Both the position numbers and the translations under genes were made by a program. Below the pieces are notes generated by a model. That model did not search any database. It was not told the DNA's origin and was given only the letters and a program-made list of their open reading frames with translations. DNA of 64,000 nt from Nocardia alba NBRC 108234 (GTDB lineage: Bacteria > Actinomycetota > Actinomycetes > Mycobacteriales > Mycobacteriaceae). This document shows, piece after piece, positions 39,916 to 48,660 of the stretch (the stretch's first letter is position 1; each line of letters begins with the position of its first letter). Location: the NCBI RefSeq assembly GCF_001612665.1, contig NZ_BDAX01000023.1, positions 62,001 through 126,000 of the forward strand, written 5' to 3'.

Positions 39916-42402
39916 TCAGCCGGTCGGGGCGGGTTCTGGAGCCGGCGGATCTGCCGGGACCTGTTCGACGGGGATCTGTTCAGGGGGGAGTTGTTCGGCC
40001 GGCGCCTGTTCAGCCGGCGCCGATTCGGCGGGGACCGGTTCGGCCGGTGCTGGTTCGGCCGGTGCCGGTTCGGCAGGCGGGGCAGGCGGATCGGCCTGCG
40101 CAGGCGCCGGAATCGCCAGTCCGAGGGTCGGCGCGGTGAGCGTCCGACCCGGTTTCGGCGAACCGTTCATTTCCTGCTTGTAGGTCTCGTCATAGGTTTT
40201 CCAGAACGTCGTGACGATGCCCGTGAGCTCATTGAGCACCAGCGAACCGTGCTGGAAATCGGTGCGAAGACCGTTCGGGACGACATACGAACCCGCAGTC
40301 GGCAGGCCCAGTACGCCCGCGTCGGCGCCGAGGCTCAGATACCGGTCGAGAATCGCGCCGACCACCTCGAACACCTGACCGTCATCGCCCGCGTAGACGA
40401 AACCGTTGGCGAATTTGGCGTACTGACGGCCCTGCGCGCCCGAGATCAGGTCCGACTGCGGTGCGCCGAGCGGGCCGTCCACCCCGCCCTTCCTCGCCCA
40501 GTGCTTGGCGATCGCGTTGTCGGCGGACAGGCCGAGGAACCTGTCCACCATCGCGCCCAGTTCGGCCATATTGCCCTGCGGCGCGCGCGCCAGCTGGCTG
40601 GGCGGACGACTCGCCGTCGGCGGCGAGGTGTAGGTGCCCGCATTGCCCGCCGCGATCCCACGGATGCGATCCATCAGGTCGTAGGCGGCGTCGCCGGGGC
40701 AGTCGGTATTGCCGACATCGCGATGCGCGAACACCACCGGCAGGTCGACCGCTTCGTCGTAGGCGTACGGGGTGAACTCCGTGCCCTCGGAGTACATCGT
40801 GGTCATGCCCTTGGGATTGATCCCGGCGAGCTTGGCCCGCCAGCCGATGAACTTGCCGATCGCGTTGATCGACTCGTTGCTCGGCTCCTCGTTCTCGTAG
40901 TTGCCCATCAGCGCCACACCCGCGGTGTTCTCGTTGAAACCGCCCGCGTGCGCACCCTGGACCGCGCGATCGAGGCCACCGTAGCGGCCCTCGAAGATCT
41001 GGCCGTACTGGTCGACCAGGGCGTTGTAGCCGATGTCGCACCAGCCGAGCGTTTCGGCGTGATAGGCGTAGATCGCGCGGACGATGCCCGCGGATTCGGA
41101 GCGGCTGTAGTCGTTGCGACCGGCCGTGTGGTGCACGGTGATGCCGCCGACGCCGTCGTCGTAGGTGGGTTCCTGGCAGCGGATCGATTCGTCGGCGCCC
41201 CACTGCGCGCGGGTGATGACCTTCGGTCCGCCACCGGGCAGCGCCGCGGCGACATCGGTGAGCGCGGCGTCGATCGCGGCCCGTCCCGGATTGATCAGGA
41301 CGGCCTTGAGCGCGGCATCGGTGAGATGGGCCGGGTCGTGGTCCGGACCCGAGGTGGGCTTACGGGTGACCAGCATCTGCACCGCGGTGGTCTCGCCGAC
41401 GTAGATCGGTTCGGTGCCGGTCGGTACGTCGGCCGGGGTCTGATCGGTGGCCCTGGTTTCGACCGGATCGGCGCTGTACCAGGGACCCCAGTTGCCGTCG
41501 AGCTGGCGAGCCCGCAGCTTGGTGGTGGTGTGCGCCATGTCGCGGGCGGTGACGGCGACCATGCTGAACGGGGTGTCCTGGGTGAGTTCCTTGACCTGCG
41601 CGCCCACCTGGTCGATGACATCCGCGCCCACCGCGCCCGGCGAGAGGGCGGGGGTTTCGGGAGTGGTGCCGGGTTCGAGGTTCTCCGGGTCGGCGATGAA
41701 TGCGACTCCGCCGGAACGGCTTTGATGGATCGGTGTGCCGGTGGCCGGCGCCGCCGGAACGGGTGCGCCCGGCGGCGTGGCTTCAGCGGGAGCTCCCGGA
41801 GCCGGAGCTGCCTGTGCTGGGGCAGGCGCGGCGGGGGCCGGGGCGGGTGCGCCAGGAGCCGCCGGGGCCTGTGCTCCTCCCGGCGCTCCGGGTGCCGGCG
41901 CTCCCGGAGCGGGAGCCGCCGGGGGAGGGGGAGGAGGAGCGGGCGGCGCGGTCGGGACCGACGTGCTCGGGACCGGTGGGCGCGCAGGCGGCGTCGCTGC
42001 CCCGGGGGCCTCGGGTGTCGCGGCACCCGGTGCGGCCTTCGGGGTCGGCTGCGTCTTCGTCGGCAGTTGCGGCAGCGGGATTTCCGTGGGCAGCGCCACG
42101 CCCGGGGGCACCGGCAATCCCGGGGGAATCGGGATCGAGCTCGGCAGCTGCAACATGCGTAGGTCCGCGAGGTGCAGGTCGGGCAGATCGAGGCCGGTCA
42201 GGTCGCGCAGCGGGACCGTGATGTCGGGAATCGCGGTGAGCGCGACCTCGGCTAGCTGCGTCGGCACGGCCGCGACCTGGGAATCGTTCGCGCTGCGGTA
42301 GTCGGCCGAGTCGCGCAGGGCGATCGCACCGATCGGAGCGGCGACAACGAGGGTCGTAACCACTGGGAGCACGTAGGAACGTTTCGGCTTTCGGTATCGC
42401 AC
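39916..42402 (-). CDS. Exported PGRP-type N-acetylmuramoyl-L-alanine amidase
   Basis: An 828-residue wall hydrolase. An N-terminal signal or anchor segment (VLPVVTTLVVAAPIGAIAL) is followed by a low-complexity Pro/Ala linker at about 100-225. The catalytic PGRP/amidase_2 domain at about 400-580 carries VHHTAGRN, YNALVDQYGQIFEGR, GAHAGGFNENTAG and AHRDVGNTDCPGD, with the His and Cys ligands of the zinc site. LGFP-type repeats follow (GPLGAPQSD, GVLGLPTAG). The tail is a series of PAEPAPAE-like repeats. It should cleave the bond between MurNAc and the stem peptide. Position and strand match Rv3811. It is divergent from the SpoIID-type gene. Confidence 0.88.
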   Translation of the reverse strand: MRYRKPKRSYVLPVVTTLVVAAPIGAIALRDSADYRSANDSQVAAVPTQLAEVALTAIPDITVPLRDLTGLDLPDLHLADLRMLQLPSSIPIPPGLPVPPGVALPTEIPLPQLPTKTQPTPKAAPGAATPEAPGAATPPARPPVPSTSVPTAPPAPPPPPPAAPAPGAPAPGAPGGAQAPAAPGAPAPAPAAPAPAQAAPAPGAPAEATPPGAPVPAAPATGTPIHQSRSGGVAFIADPENLEPGTTPETPALSPGAVGADVIDQVGAQVKELTQDTPFSMVAVTARDMAHTTTKLRARQLDGNWGPWYSADPVETRATDQTPADVPTGTEPIYVGETTAVQMLVTRKPTSGPDHDPAHLTDAALKAVLINPGRAAIDAALTDVAAALPGGGPKVITRAQWGADESIRCQEPTYDDGVGGITVHHTAGRNDYSRSESAGIVRAIYAYHAETLGWCDIGYNALVDQYGQIFEGRYGGLDRAVQGAHAGGFNENTAGVALMGNYENEEPSNESINAIGKFIGWRAKLAGINPKGMTTMYSEGTEFTPYAYDEAVDLPVVFAHRDVGNTDCPGDAAYDLMDRIRGIAAGNAGTYTSPPTASRPPSQLARAPQGNMAELGAMVDRFLGLSADNAIAKHWARKGGVDGPLGAPQSDLISGAQGRQYAKFANGFVYAGDDGQVFEVVGAILDRYLSLGADAGVLGLPTAGSYVVPNGLRTDFQHGSLVLNELTGIVTTFWKTYDETYKQEMNGSPKPGRTLTAPTLGLAIPAPAQADPPAPPAEPAPAEPAPAEPVPAESAPAEQAPAEQLPPEQIPVEQVPADPPAPEPAPTG

Positions 42403-42619
42403 GTGCGACTCCTATCAGGGTCGAGCTCGTGTTTTTCCGCGCATGTGATGCTTGCTTCCTCTAACCTCACGCATCACACTAGTTAACATACGTCACACAT
42501 CTCAACCTGTACTCGAGACTTATGTGATTGCTCGAATGTAGCCCTCGGATCCCGCTAGGCGACGACGACATGCCGACGCGAGTTCCGCCGGTCGAACCGC
42601 GAAACCGTGGGAGCGCACT
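42403..42619. promoter_or_regulatory. Divergent promoter region of the two wall genes
   Basis: This 217-bp gap contains a perfect 8-bp inverted repeat, TGTGATGC (42444-42451) and GCATCACA (42471-42478), 19 bp apart. A further ATGTGAT (42522-42528) and an inverted GTCACACAT (42492-42500) share the same TGTGA core. The repeated core suggests a regulator that binds several half-sites. I cannot name it. No other gene is seen here. Confidence 0.4.
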
Positions 42620-44101
42620 ATGAGAGCGAACACCGAGATCACCCGTAGTACCGGCCGTGGCACCCGCCGTCGAACCACGCCGATTGTCCGGACCTTGCCG
42701 CTGCCGGTCCTGGTCAGCGGCACCGTGCTGGCACTGGCCGGGGCGATCGGTCTGTGGCAGATCCTGCCGGGCCAGATCACCCCGACCGCCGGTGCGGGAC
42801 ACGGTCGCGGCATGAGTCAGGTCGGCGCTTTCGACAACGCGCGGGCGGGCTGGTCGGCCGAGGAGATCCTCGGCCACTACTACCCCGGGGCTGATCTCGG
42901 GCAAATCGGGCCGACAACGATCGACGTGCGGCTCCAGGCGCAGGACGACGCCACCCTCGACACCTTCGCCGCCGCGGGCGCGCAGGTCGCCGGTCGCACG
43001 ATCGGCCCCGGCGACGCCGCCCATCTCACCCCGCTGCCCGACGGCGGCGCGAACGTGGTGGTGACCGCGGGCTGCGACGGTGACGTGTTGTGGCAGGCCG
43101 CGACCGACGACCCGTTCGTCTATCCGATCGGCGCCGGTGCGGGCCGACCCGCCGACGAACATCTGACGCTGTGCGGGGGCACCGCCTATCGCGGTGCGCT
43201 CGGCGTCGCGCTCGACGGCGAATCCTTCCGCACCGTCAACCAGGTGGACCTCGACGACTACCTCGCCGGCGTACTGCCCGCGGAGATGCAGGCCAACTGG
43301 GCGGACCAGGGCGCCTTCGAAGCCCTACGCGCACAGGCGATCGCGGCCCGCTCCTACGCACTCGCCGAGACTCGCTACGACTACGCGCGGACCTGCGACA
43401 CCACCGACTGCCAGGCGTATCCCGGTACGGTGAAAGAGGATTCGCGCAGTACCGAGGCCGTCGCCGCCACCACGGGCACGGTGTTGTTACGTGACGGGCA
43501 GATTCTGCGCTCGGAGTACTCGGCGGCTCCGGACGGCGGCAGGCCCGCCGACATCGAGACCTTCGAGGTCGGGCCCGCGCCCAGCGAGCTCGTCGAATCC
43601 GCTCCCGCCCCAGCGGTTCCCGCGACACCCGCATCGCCGGATCTGACCATCGAGGCGCTCGCGGGCGAGTCGGTGATCGATGCCGAGTACCGGCGGATCG
43701 GCGGCGCGAACAGCGCGGTGGGCGAGCCGATCGGTCCGGAGATGCTGCTGCCGCAGCGGGCGGGCACGTATCGGCTGTACACGAACGGTGTGATCGTCGC
43801 GACGCAGACGCTCGGCGCGCAGGTCGTCGACTTCTCCACGCTGCTCCACCTCGTGCCGGACGTGGGTGACCAGTTGCCCGCGACGGCATCGGGTCGGCCC
43901 ACGTTGAAGATGCCGCAGGGCGGTGTCCCCCGGATCGCCGCACCTGGCGTGCCGCAGGGCTTGCAGTTCCCCTCGGAGGCCGAGGTGCGGGGCGAACCGG
44001 TGCACGGTCCGGTGAACCCCGCCGCGCCCGGTGCGCCGAACGGGGGACCGCACGGCCCCGCCGCCGTTCCCAGTGTTCCCGGCGTGCACGACGGGGAGTA
44101 G
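42620..44101 (+). CDS. SpoIID/LytB-domain exported protein
   Basis: A 493-residue protein with one N-terminal hydrophobic segment (PLPVLVSGTVLALAGAIGLW) and an outward part. The region GAGHGRGMSQVGAFDNARAG with EILGHYYPGA, and further on VDLDDYLAGVLPAEM followed by LRAQAIAARSYAL, are hallmarks of the SpoIID/LytB domain, related to lytic transglycosylase or amidase-enhancer activity on peptidoglycan. A second part with GAVGEPIGP-like and LYTNGVIVATQ segments resembles an LGFP repeat. The C-terminus is Pro/Gly rich. The gene lies divergent from the amidase, suggesting coordinated wall remodelling. Confidence 0.85.
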   Translation: MRANTEITRSTGRGTRRRTTPIVRTLPLPVLVSGTVLALAGAIGLWQILPGQITPTAGAGHGRGMSQVGAFDNARAGWSAEEILGHYYPGADLGQIGPTTIDVRLQAQDDATLDTFAAAGAQVAGRTIGPGDAAHLTPLPDGGANVVVTAGCDGDVLWQAATDDPFVYPIGAGAGRPADEHLTLCGGTAYRGALGVALDGESFRTVNQVDLDDYLAGVLPAEMQANWADQGAFEALRAQAIAARSYALAETRYDYARTCDTTDCQAYPGTVKEDSRSTEAVAATTGTVLLRDGQILRSEYSAAPDGGRPADIETFEVGPAPSELVESAPAPAVPATPASPDLTIEALAGESVIDAEYRRIGGANSAVGEPIGPEMLLPQRAGTYRLYTNGVIVATQTLGAQVVDFSTLLHLVPDVGDQLPATASGRPTLKMPQGGVPRIAAPGVPQGLQFPSEAEVRGEPVHGPVNPAAPGAPNGGPHGPAAVPSVPGVHDGE

Positions 44102-44168
44102 ACGGACGTCGACGCCGGTCGATGATGGTCGGCTCCGGTCGACAATGGCCGAGCGGTGTGCGGTCGGG

Positions 44169-44669
44169 TCAGTCGAGCGTTGTGTCGTCCAGTGCGACGG
44201 CGAGGGTGCGCAACAGATCGGCGAGCTGCTCGCGGTCCGTGGCGCCGAGGGCGCTGAGCAGGCGCTGTTCGTTGGCTACGTGCAGTGGCAGCAGCCGGTC
44301 GACGAGTGCGCGGCCCTCGGCGGTGAGCTGGACGAAGACCGAGCGTCGGTCGTCGGGGGAGGGGACGCGCCGGACCAGGCCCTTCGCGGCCAAGCGGTCG
44401 ATGCGGTTGGTGATGGCCCCCGAGGTGACCATGGCCGCGCGGTTGAGCGCGCCCGCGGTGAGACCGGTCTCACCGCCCGAGCGGCGCAGCGTGGCGAGCA
44501 CGTCGAACTCCCAGAACTCCAACCCGTGACCCGCGAAAAAGCGTTTCAGATCCTGTTCGAGGACACGCGAGAGCCGGGTGATCCGGCCGACGATCGCCAT
44601 CGGTGACACGTCGACATCCGGTCGCTCGATGTTCCAGTGCTCGGTGATCAGGTCGACCGCGTCACGCAT
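44169..44669 (-). CDS. MarR family transcriptional regulator
   Basis: A 166-residue winged-helix regulator. LEFWEFDVLATLRRSG, LNRAAMVTSGAITNRIDRLAAKGLVRR and the beta-wing PSPDDRRSVFVQLT are typical of the MarR family. It is divergent from the EamA-family exporter gene, and the gap contains AACGTT-centred sites. It therefore probably represses the exporter and itself. ATG 44669 has GAGGGA upstream; the GTG one codon earlier is less likely. Confidence 0.9.
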   Translation of the reverse strand: MRDAVDLITEHWNIERPDVDVSPMAIVGRITRLSRVLEQDLKRFFAGHGLEFWEFDVLATLRRSGGETGLTAGALNRAAMVTSGAITNRIDRLAAKGLVRRVPSPDDRRSVFVQLTAEGRALVDRLLPLHVANEQRLLSALGATDREQLADLLRTLAVALDDTTLD

Positions 44670-44693
44670 CACTTTCCCTCTCGATTGAAACTC

Positions 44694-44750
44694 TTAACGT
44701 TCATCTACTTGACGTAGAGATATCTTGGCGAGTAGATATTTCAACGTTGA
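44694..44750. promoter_or_regulatory. Exporter promoter and candidate MarR operators
   Basis: On the plus strand TTGACG (44709-44714) and TAGATA (44733-44738) form a promoter with an 18-bp spacer. Immediately downstream is the perfect palindrome TCAACGTTGA (44741-44750). A second AACGTT core lies at 44696-44701 inside CTTAACGTTCAT, near the marR start. Both are candidate MarR sites. Confidence 0.6.
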
Positions 44751-44771
44751 GATTATCAATCAGGAGTGAAC

Positions 44772-45767
44772 ATGACGACCGCAACCCGCTCCACCGGCAC
44801 CATGGGCACGCTGGCGCTCACGGCTCTCACCCCGATCGTGTGGGGCTCCACCTACGCGGTGACCACCGAATTCCTGCCACCGGACCGGCCGCTGTTCACC
44901 GCGCTCCTGCGCGCGCTCCCGGCCGGATTGGTGCTGCTGGCGTTGACCAGGGTGCTGCCGCACGGTAGGTGGCTGGGGCGGGCCGCGGTGCTGGGCGTGC
45001 TCAATATCGGCGCGTTCTTCCCGCTGCTGTTCCTGGCCGCGTATCGGCTGCCGGGTGGTGTCGCGGGGGTGCTCGGCGCCGTCGCGCCGATGTTCGCGCT
45101 CGCCTTCGCCGCGGTGCTGCTGGCCGAAGCGCCGACGCGGCGGAAGGTGATCGCGGGCGTCATCGGGGTGTTCGGGGTGTCGCTGGTCGTGCTGCGCGGC
45201 ACCGTCGAACTCGATCTGATCGGCATCGTCGCCGGTCTCGTCGGCGCGGCCTCGATGGCGGCGGGAACCGTGCTCACCAAGCGGTGGGGGCGCCCCGACG
45301 GGGTCGGCCCACTGGCGCTGACCGGGTGGCAGCTCACCGCAGGCGGGCTGTTCATCGTGCCGCTCGCCCTGCTGATCGAAGGCGCGCCGCCCGCGCTCGA
45401 CCGACAGGCTGTCGGCGGCTACCTGTACCTGGGCGTCATCGGCACCGCGCTGACCTACTGGCTCTGGGTTCGCGGAATCTCGCGGCTACCCGCGACTTCG
45501 GTGTCCTTCCTCGCCTTGCTGAGCCCGGTGTCGGCCGCCGTGATCGGCTGGATCGCGCTCGGCCAGGCGTTGACCGCCCTGCAGGTCGTTGGTCTCGGTG
45601 TGGCGCTGGCGGCTACGGTCTTCGGGCAGATGCCGGCCGAGTCGGGGGTTGTGAAGACCGAATACGTTCCAGCGCAACGGGTTTCGGACACAGTGCTGAA
45701 CAGGTCGAGTTCGGTTGGGCCGGAATTGGTTTGCGCGACATCTCGTGAACGCACCGTCGAAGGCTGA
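44772..45767 (+). CDS. EamA/DMT family exporter
   Basis: A 331-residue membrane protein with ten hydrophobic segments in two EamA halves. The start PIVWGSTYAVTTEFLPP and GLVGAASMAAGTVLTKRWG are characteristic of the RhaT/EamA group of drug/metabolite transporters. ATG 44772 has CAGGAG at good spacing; a GTG six bases upstream is less likely. The promoter is described at 44694. It converges with the TetR gene, with five bases between the stop codons. The substrate is unknown. Confidence 0.87.
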   Translation: MTTATRSTGTMGTLALTALTPIVWGSTYAVTTEFLPPDRPLFTALLRALPAGLVLLALTRVLPHGRWLGRAAVLGVLNIGAFFPLLFLAAYRLPGGVAGVLGAVAPMFALAFAAVLLAEAPTRRKVIAGVIGVFGVSLVVLRGTVELDLIGIVAGLVGAASMAAGTVLTKRWGRPDGVGPLALTGWQLTAGGLFIVPLALLIEGAPPALDRQAVGGYLYLGVIGTALTYWLWVRGISRLPATSVSFLALLSPVSAAVIGWIALGQALTALQVVGLGVALAATVFGQMPAESGVVKTEYVPAQRVSDTVLNRSSSVGPELVCATSRERTVEG

Positions 45768-45772
45768 CAGCC

Positions 45773-46399
45773 TCAGCCGCGCATCGCCCGCGTCAGTTGG
45801 TCCTCGGTGAGGGCCGGAACCGGCAGGGGATGCGCGGCTTTCGCGCGCAAGCCATCCATGATCAGGGCCAGATTGCGACGCCAGAGGTCGGGCGCGACGC
45901 TCGCGGTCGCGGCGACCACACTGGAGTGCGACCAGGTGATGAAAGCGATGTCCTCGAGCGTCCAATCCGGGCGCAGCGCACCGGCTTCCTGTGCGCGCGT
46001 GATGATCCGGCGCATCAGGGCGTGCCCGTGCTCGCGCGCGCGGGCCAGCGCGTCGCTCGGCGGGCCGCGCAGGGCGAGTTCGCCCAGGATGCGGTCGCTG
46101 GCCTGAAGTGCGCAGATCCGCTCCACCAGGACCGTGAACGACTCCCACGGATCGCTGAGTGCGAGCGCCTGCTCGGCGATCACGGTGCCCGCCTCGACCC
46201 GGTCGGCGACGGCGGCGGCGATCAGATCGTCGCGGGTGGGGAAACGGTTGTAGAGGGTGCCGATCGCGACGCCGGCGCGCGCGGCGATGTCCTTGAGCGG
46301 CGCGTCGAGCCCGCGTTCCTCGAACAGTTCGCGCGCCGCGGTGACCAGCGCGTCGCGGTTGCGCTTGGCGTCGCTGCGCAACGGCTTGTCCTCTGGCAT
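45773..46399 (-). CDS. TetR family transcriptional regulator
   Basis: A 208-residue regulator whose N-terminus has the TetR DNA-binding domain (NRDALVTAARELFEERG, LKDIAARAGVAIGTLYNRF). The C-terminal domain from about residue 80 is a helical ligand-binding part with no special signature. The -10 box TAGGAT (complement of 46406-46411) lies six bases before the ATG, so the message is probably leaderless. The target is unknown; the neighbours are the exporter and the thiolase. Confidence 0.88.
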   Translation of the reverse strand: MPEDKPLRSDAKRNRDALVTAARELFEERGLDAPLKDIAARAGVAIGTLYNRFPTRDDLIAAAVADRVEAGTVIAEQALALSDPWESFTVLVERICALQASDRILGELALRGPPSDALARAREHGHALMRRIITRAQEAGALRPDWTLEDIAFITWSHSSVVAATASVAPDLWRRNLALIMDGLRAKAAHPLPVPALTEDQLTRAMRG

Positions 46400-46405
46400 C
46401 CGCCG

Positions 46406-46411
46406 ATCCTA
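46406..46411 (-). promoter_or_regulatory. -10 box of the TetR regulator gene
   Basis: TAGGAT on the minus strand is six bases upstream of the ATG at 46399. It predicts transcription starting at the initiation codon. A weak TTGCTG at about the -35 distance precedes it. Confidence 0.5.
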
Positions 46412-46491
46412 CAAATCAGCAACCTCCCACTGAAATGCCAGCGGCTGATTCGGTGTCGGTAGTTCCGCGGCGGTTCGCCGTGGCGTGTTGT

Positions 46492-47682
46492 CTACAGGCG
46501 TTCGATGATCATGGCGTTGGCCAGGCCGCCTGCTTCGCAGATGGTTTGGAGTCCGTAGCGTCCTCCGGTCTGCTCGAGGACCGAGAGCAGGGTGGCGGTG
46601 ATGCGGGCGCCGCTGGCTCCGATCGGATGGCCGATGGCGGTGGCTCCGCCGTTGATATTGACTTTGGATGGGTCGGCTCCGGTTTCGGCGAGCCAGGCCA
46701 GCACGACGCTTGTGAACGCTTCGTTGACTTCGAAGGCATCGATGTCGCTGAGTCGGAGTCCGGCGCGGTCGAGTACTTTCGCGGTGGCGGGGATGATGCC
46801 GGTGAGCATGTAGAGGGGGTCGTCGCCGACGACGGTGAGGCTGTGGATGCGGGCGCGCGGCCGCAGTCCGAGTTCGGTGGCGGTTTCGGTGTTGGTGACG
46901 AGCATGGCCGCGGCGCCGTCGTTGATCGGTGAGGAGTTGCCCGCGGTAACGTGCCAACCGAGCTGTGGAAACCGAGCGGCGTGGCGTTCGTGGTAGAAGG
47001 CAGGTCGGAGCGCGCCCAGGATATCGACTGTTGTTGTGGGGCGGATGGTTTCGTCGACGTTCAGTTCGGTTTCGGTACCGTCGGTGCGGGTGAATCGGGT
47101 GGGGGTCAGTTCGGTGTCGAATCGGCCGTCTTTCCATGCGGCAGTGGCGCGCTGGTGACTTTCGGCGGCGAATTCGTCGAGTTGTCGGCGGGTGAGGTTC
47201 CAGCGGGCCGCGATGAGTTCCGCGCTGATGCCCTGGGGCACGAGTCCGTCAGGGTAGCGGTGTGCCATGCGGGGGCCGAGGGCGTCGCGGCCCAGGGTCT
47301 GGCTGCCGATGGGGATGGTGCTCATCGATTCCACGCCGGAGGCTATGGCGAGGGTGTAGTCGCCGCTGCGGACTCCTTGTGCGGCGAAGTGGAGGGCCTG
47401 TTGGCCGCTACCGCATTGGCGGTCGATGGTGACTGCTGGTACCGATTCCGGTAGACCGGCGGCGAGTGCGGCGAAGCGCGTGGTGTTGAGACTTTGTTCG
47501 CCGATTTGGCCGACAACGCCGCCGATGACGTCGCTGATCAGTGTGGGGTCGACTCCGGTGCGGGCGAGCAGGGCGCGGATCGCGTGGGCGTGGAGATCGA
47601 CCGGGTGGACTCCGGCCAGAGCTCCGGTGGGTTTGCCTTTGCCGACGGGGGTGCGGACCGCATCGATGATGACGGCGTCCAT
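46492..47682 (-). CDS. Thiolase family acyl-CoA acyltransferase
   Basis: A 396-residue thiolase. Starts with MDAVIIDAVRTPVGKGK, a typical N-terminus. The active-site Cys is in DRQCGSGQQAL, the conserved His in GGATAIGHPIGASGAR, and the second catalytic Cys in ICEAGGLANAM, which replaces the usual CAGGGQG-type sequence and indicates the FadA/acetyl-CoA C-acyltransferase type used in lipid breakdown. ATG 47682 has AGGAG seven bases upstream; the frame is open further, but that part lies in the hydrolase gene region. It may be cotranscribed with the hydrolases upstream. Confidence 0.9.
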   Translation of the reverse strand: MDAVIIDAVRTPVGKGKPTGALAGVHPVDLHAHAIRALLARTGVDPTLISDVIGGVVGQIGEQSLNTTRFAALAAGLPESVPAVTIDRQCGSGQQALHFAAQGVRSGDYTLAIASGVESMSTIPIGSQTLGRDALGPRMAHRYPDGLVPQGISAELIAARWNLTRRQLDEFAAESHQRATAAWKDGRFDTELTPTRFTRTDGTETELNVDETIRPTTTVDILGALRPAFYHERHAARFPQLGWHVTAGNSSPINDGAAAMLVTNTETATELGLRPRARIHSLTVVGDDPLYMLTGIIPATAKVLDRAGLRLSDIDAFEVNEAFTSVVLAWLAETGADPSKVNINGGATAIGHPIGASGARITATLLSVLEQTGGRYGLQTICEAGGLANAMIIERL

Positions 47683-47789
47683 GGGGTGGCTCCTGAATCC
47701 TGGAAGGTAGGTCGGCGGTCCAGGTGTCGGCCTCGGGCGATCGCGATGCCGACACCTGTGCGCGCGGTGGGAGTTGTTGTGGCTGAGGG

Positions 47790-48602
47790 TTATCGGGACG
47801 CGTTGATCGCGGCCACGATGGTGTCGGTGACAGCGGTGGGCGCGGAGACCGGTGAGGCGTGGGAAGCGGTGATCTCGGTGGTGTGGGCGGGCGCTGCGCG
47901 CGAGGCCATGAATCGTTGCGCGGAGGCGGGGATGACGTTGTCCTCGCGCGAGATCAGGTACCAACTCGGAGTGGTGGCCCAGGACGGCGCGCCGCTGGGT
48001 TCGAGGTTGGCGGTCAGCGCGGCCGAATGCTGGTGATCGAACATGGTCGCGGCGGTGGCGGCGCTGACATCCTGGGCGAAGATGGTGTGGAAGTAGGGTT
48101 CGGCGATGTAGCCGTCCAGCCCTGACGCGGAGGGCTGTAGTTGGAGGGCGGGCGGGAGCAGGCGGCTGCCGGGGAATCGGATCGGGTCGAGCAGGAGTTG
48201 GACGAACTCGCCTTCGGCAAGTGCGAACGCGGCGATATAGACGTTGGCTTTCACCTTCGGGTCGTGGGTATTGGTGATGACGGCGCCGCCGTAGGAATGG
48301 CCCGCGAGTACGACCGGGCCGTCGATGGTGTCGAGGGTGCGCTGCACAGCGGCGGCGTCGTTGCGAGGTCCACGCAGCGGGTTGTCCACGACGACCACCT
48401 GGTAGCCGCGACCGCGCAGTTCGGCGGTAACGGCCTCCCAACTGGTGGCGTCGGCGAAAGCGCCGTGAACGAGAACCACGGTCGGGTTGGGCGGGGCCGC
48501 GGTGGCGCTGGCGGGTACGACGACGGCCGTGACAAAAGAGGCGGCCAGCAAGGCCAGTAGACGCAGCCGAGGGCGGGCGGCGGTCTCAGAAGTGCGAAAC
48601 AT
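47790..48602 (-). CDS. Exported alpha/beta hydrolase
   Basis: A 270-residue hydrolase with a Sec signal peptide (LRLLALLAASFVTAVVVPA, cleavage near ATA at about residue 35). The nucleophile Ser is in AGHSYGG, the oxyanion region in VLVHGAFADATSW, and the acid and His probably lie in REDNVIP and TASHASP. It acts outside the membrane on an unknown ester or related bond. It follows the second hydrolase gene by 58 bp on the same strand. Confidence 0.83.
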   Translation of the reverse strand: MFRTSETAARPRLRLLALLAASFVTAVVVPASATAAPPNPTVVLVHGAFADATSWEAVTAELRGRGYQVVVVDNPLRGPRNDAAAVQRTLDTIDGPVVLAGHSYGGAVITNTHDPKVKANVYIAAFALAEGEFVQLLLDPIRFPGSRLLPPALQLQPSASGLDGYIAEPYFHTIFAQDVSAATAATMFDHQHSAALTANLEPSGAPSWATTPSWYLISREDNVIPASAQRFMASRAAPAHTTEITASHASPVSAPTAVTDTIVAAINASR

Positions 48603-48660
48603 GGTGAGTCTCTTTCGGAGTGGGATGTGAATTCGAGCGGCACACTGTGCGGCCGAAGGG

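Noticed and set aside
39985..40090. Repeats in the amidase C-terminus considered as CRISPR or mobile repeats
   Set aside because: They are short in-frame codon repeats for Pro-Ala-Glu units, with no spacers or cas genes.
39991..42162. Long Arg/Gly-rich open frame opposite the amidase gene
   Set aside because: It arises from the Pro/Ala-rich coding repeats of the amidase read backwards; no start signal or domain.
47683..48441. N-terminal extension of the thiolase into the exported hydrolase gene
   Set aside because: The upstream part is Arg/His-rich shadow; ATG 47682 gives the standard thiolase N-terminus.
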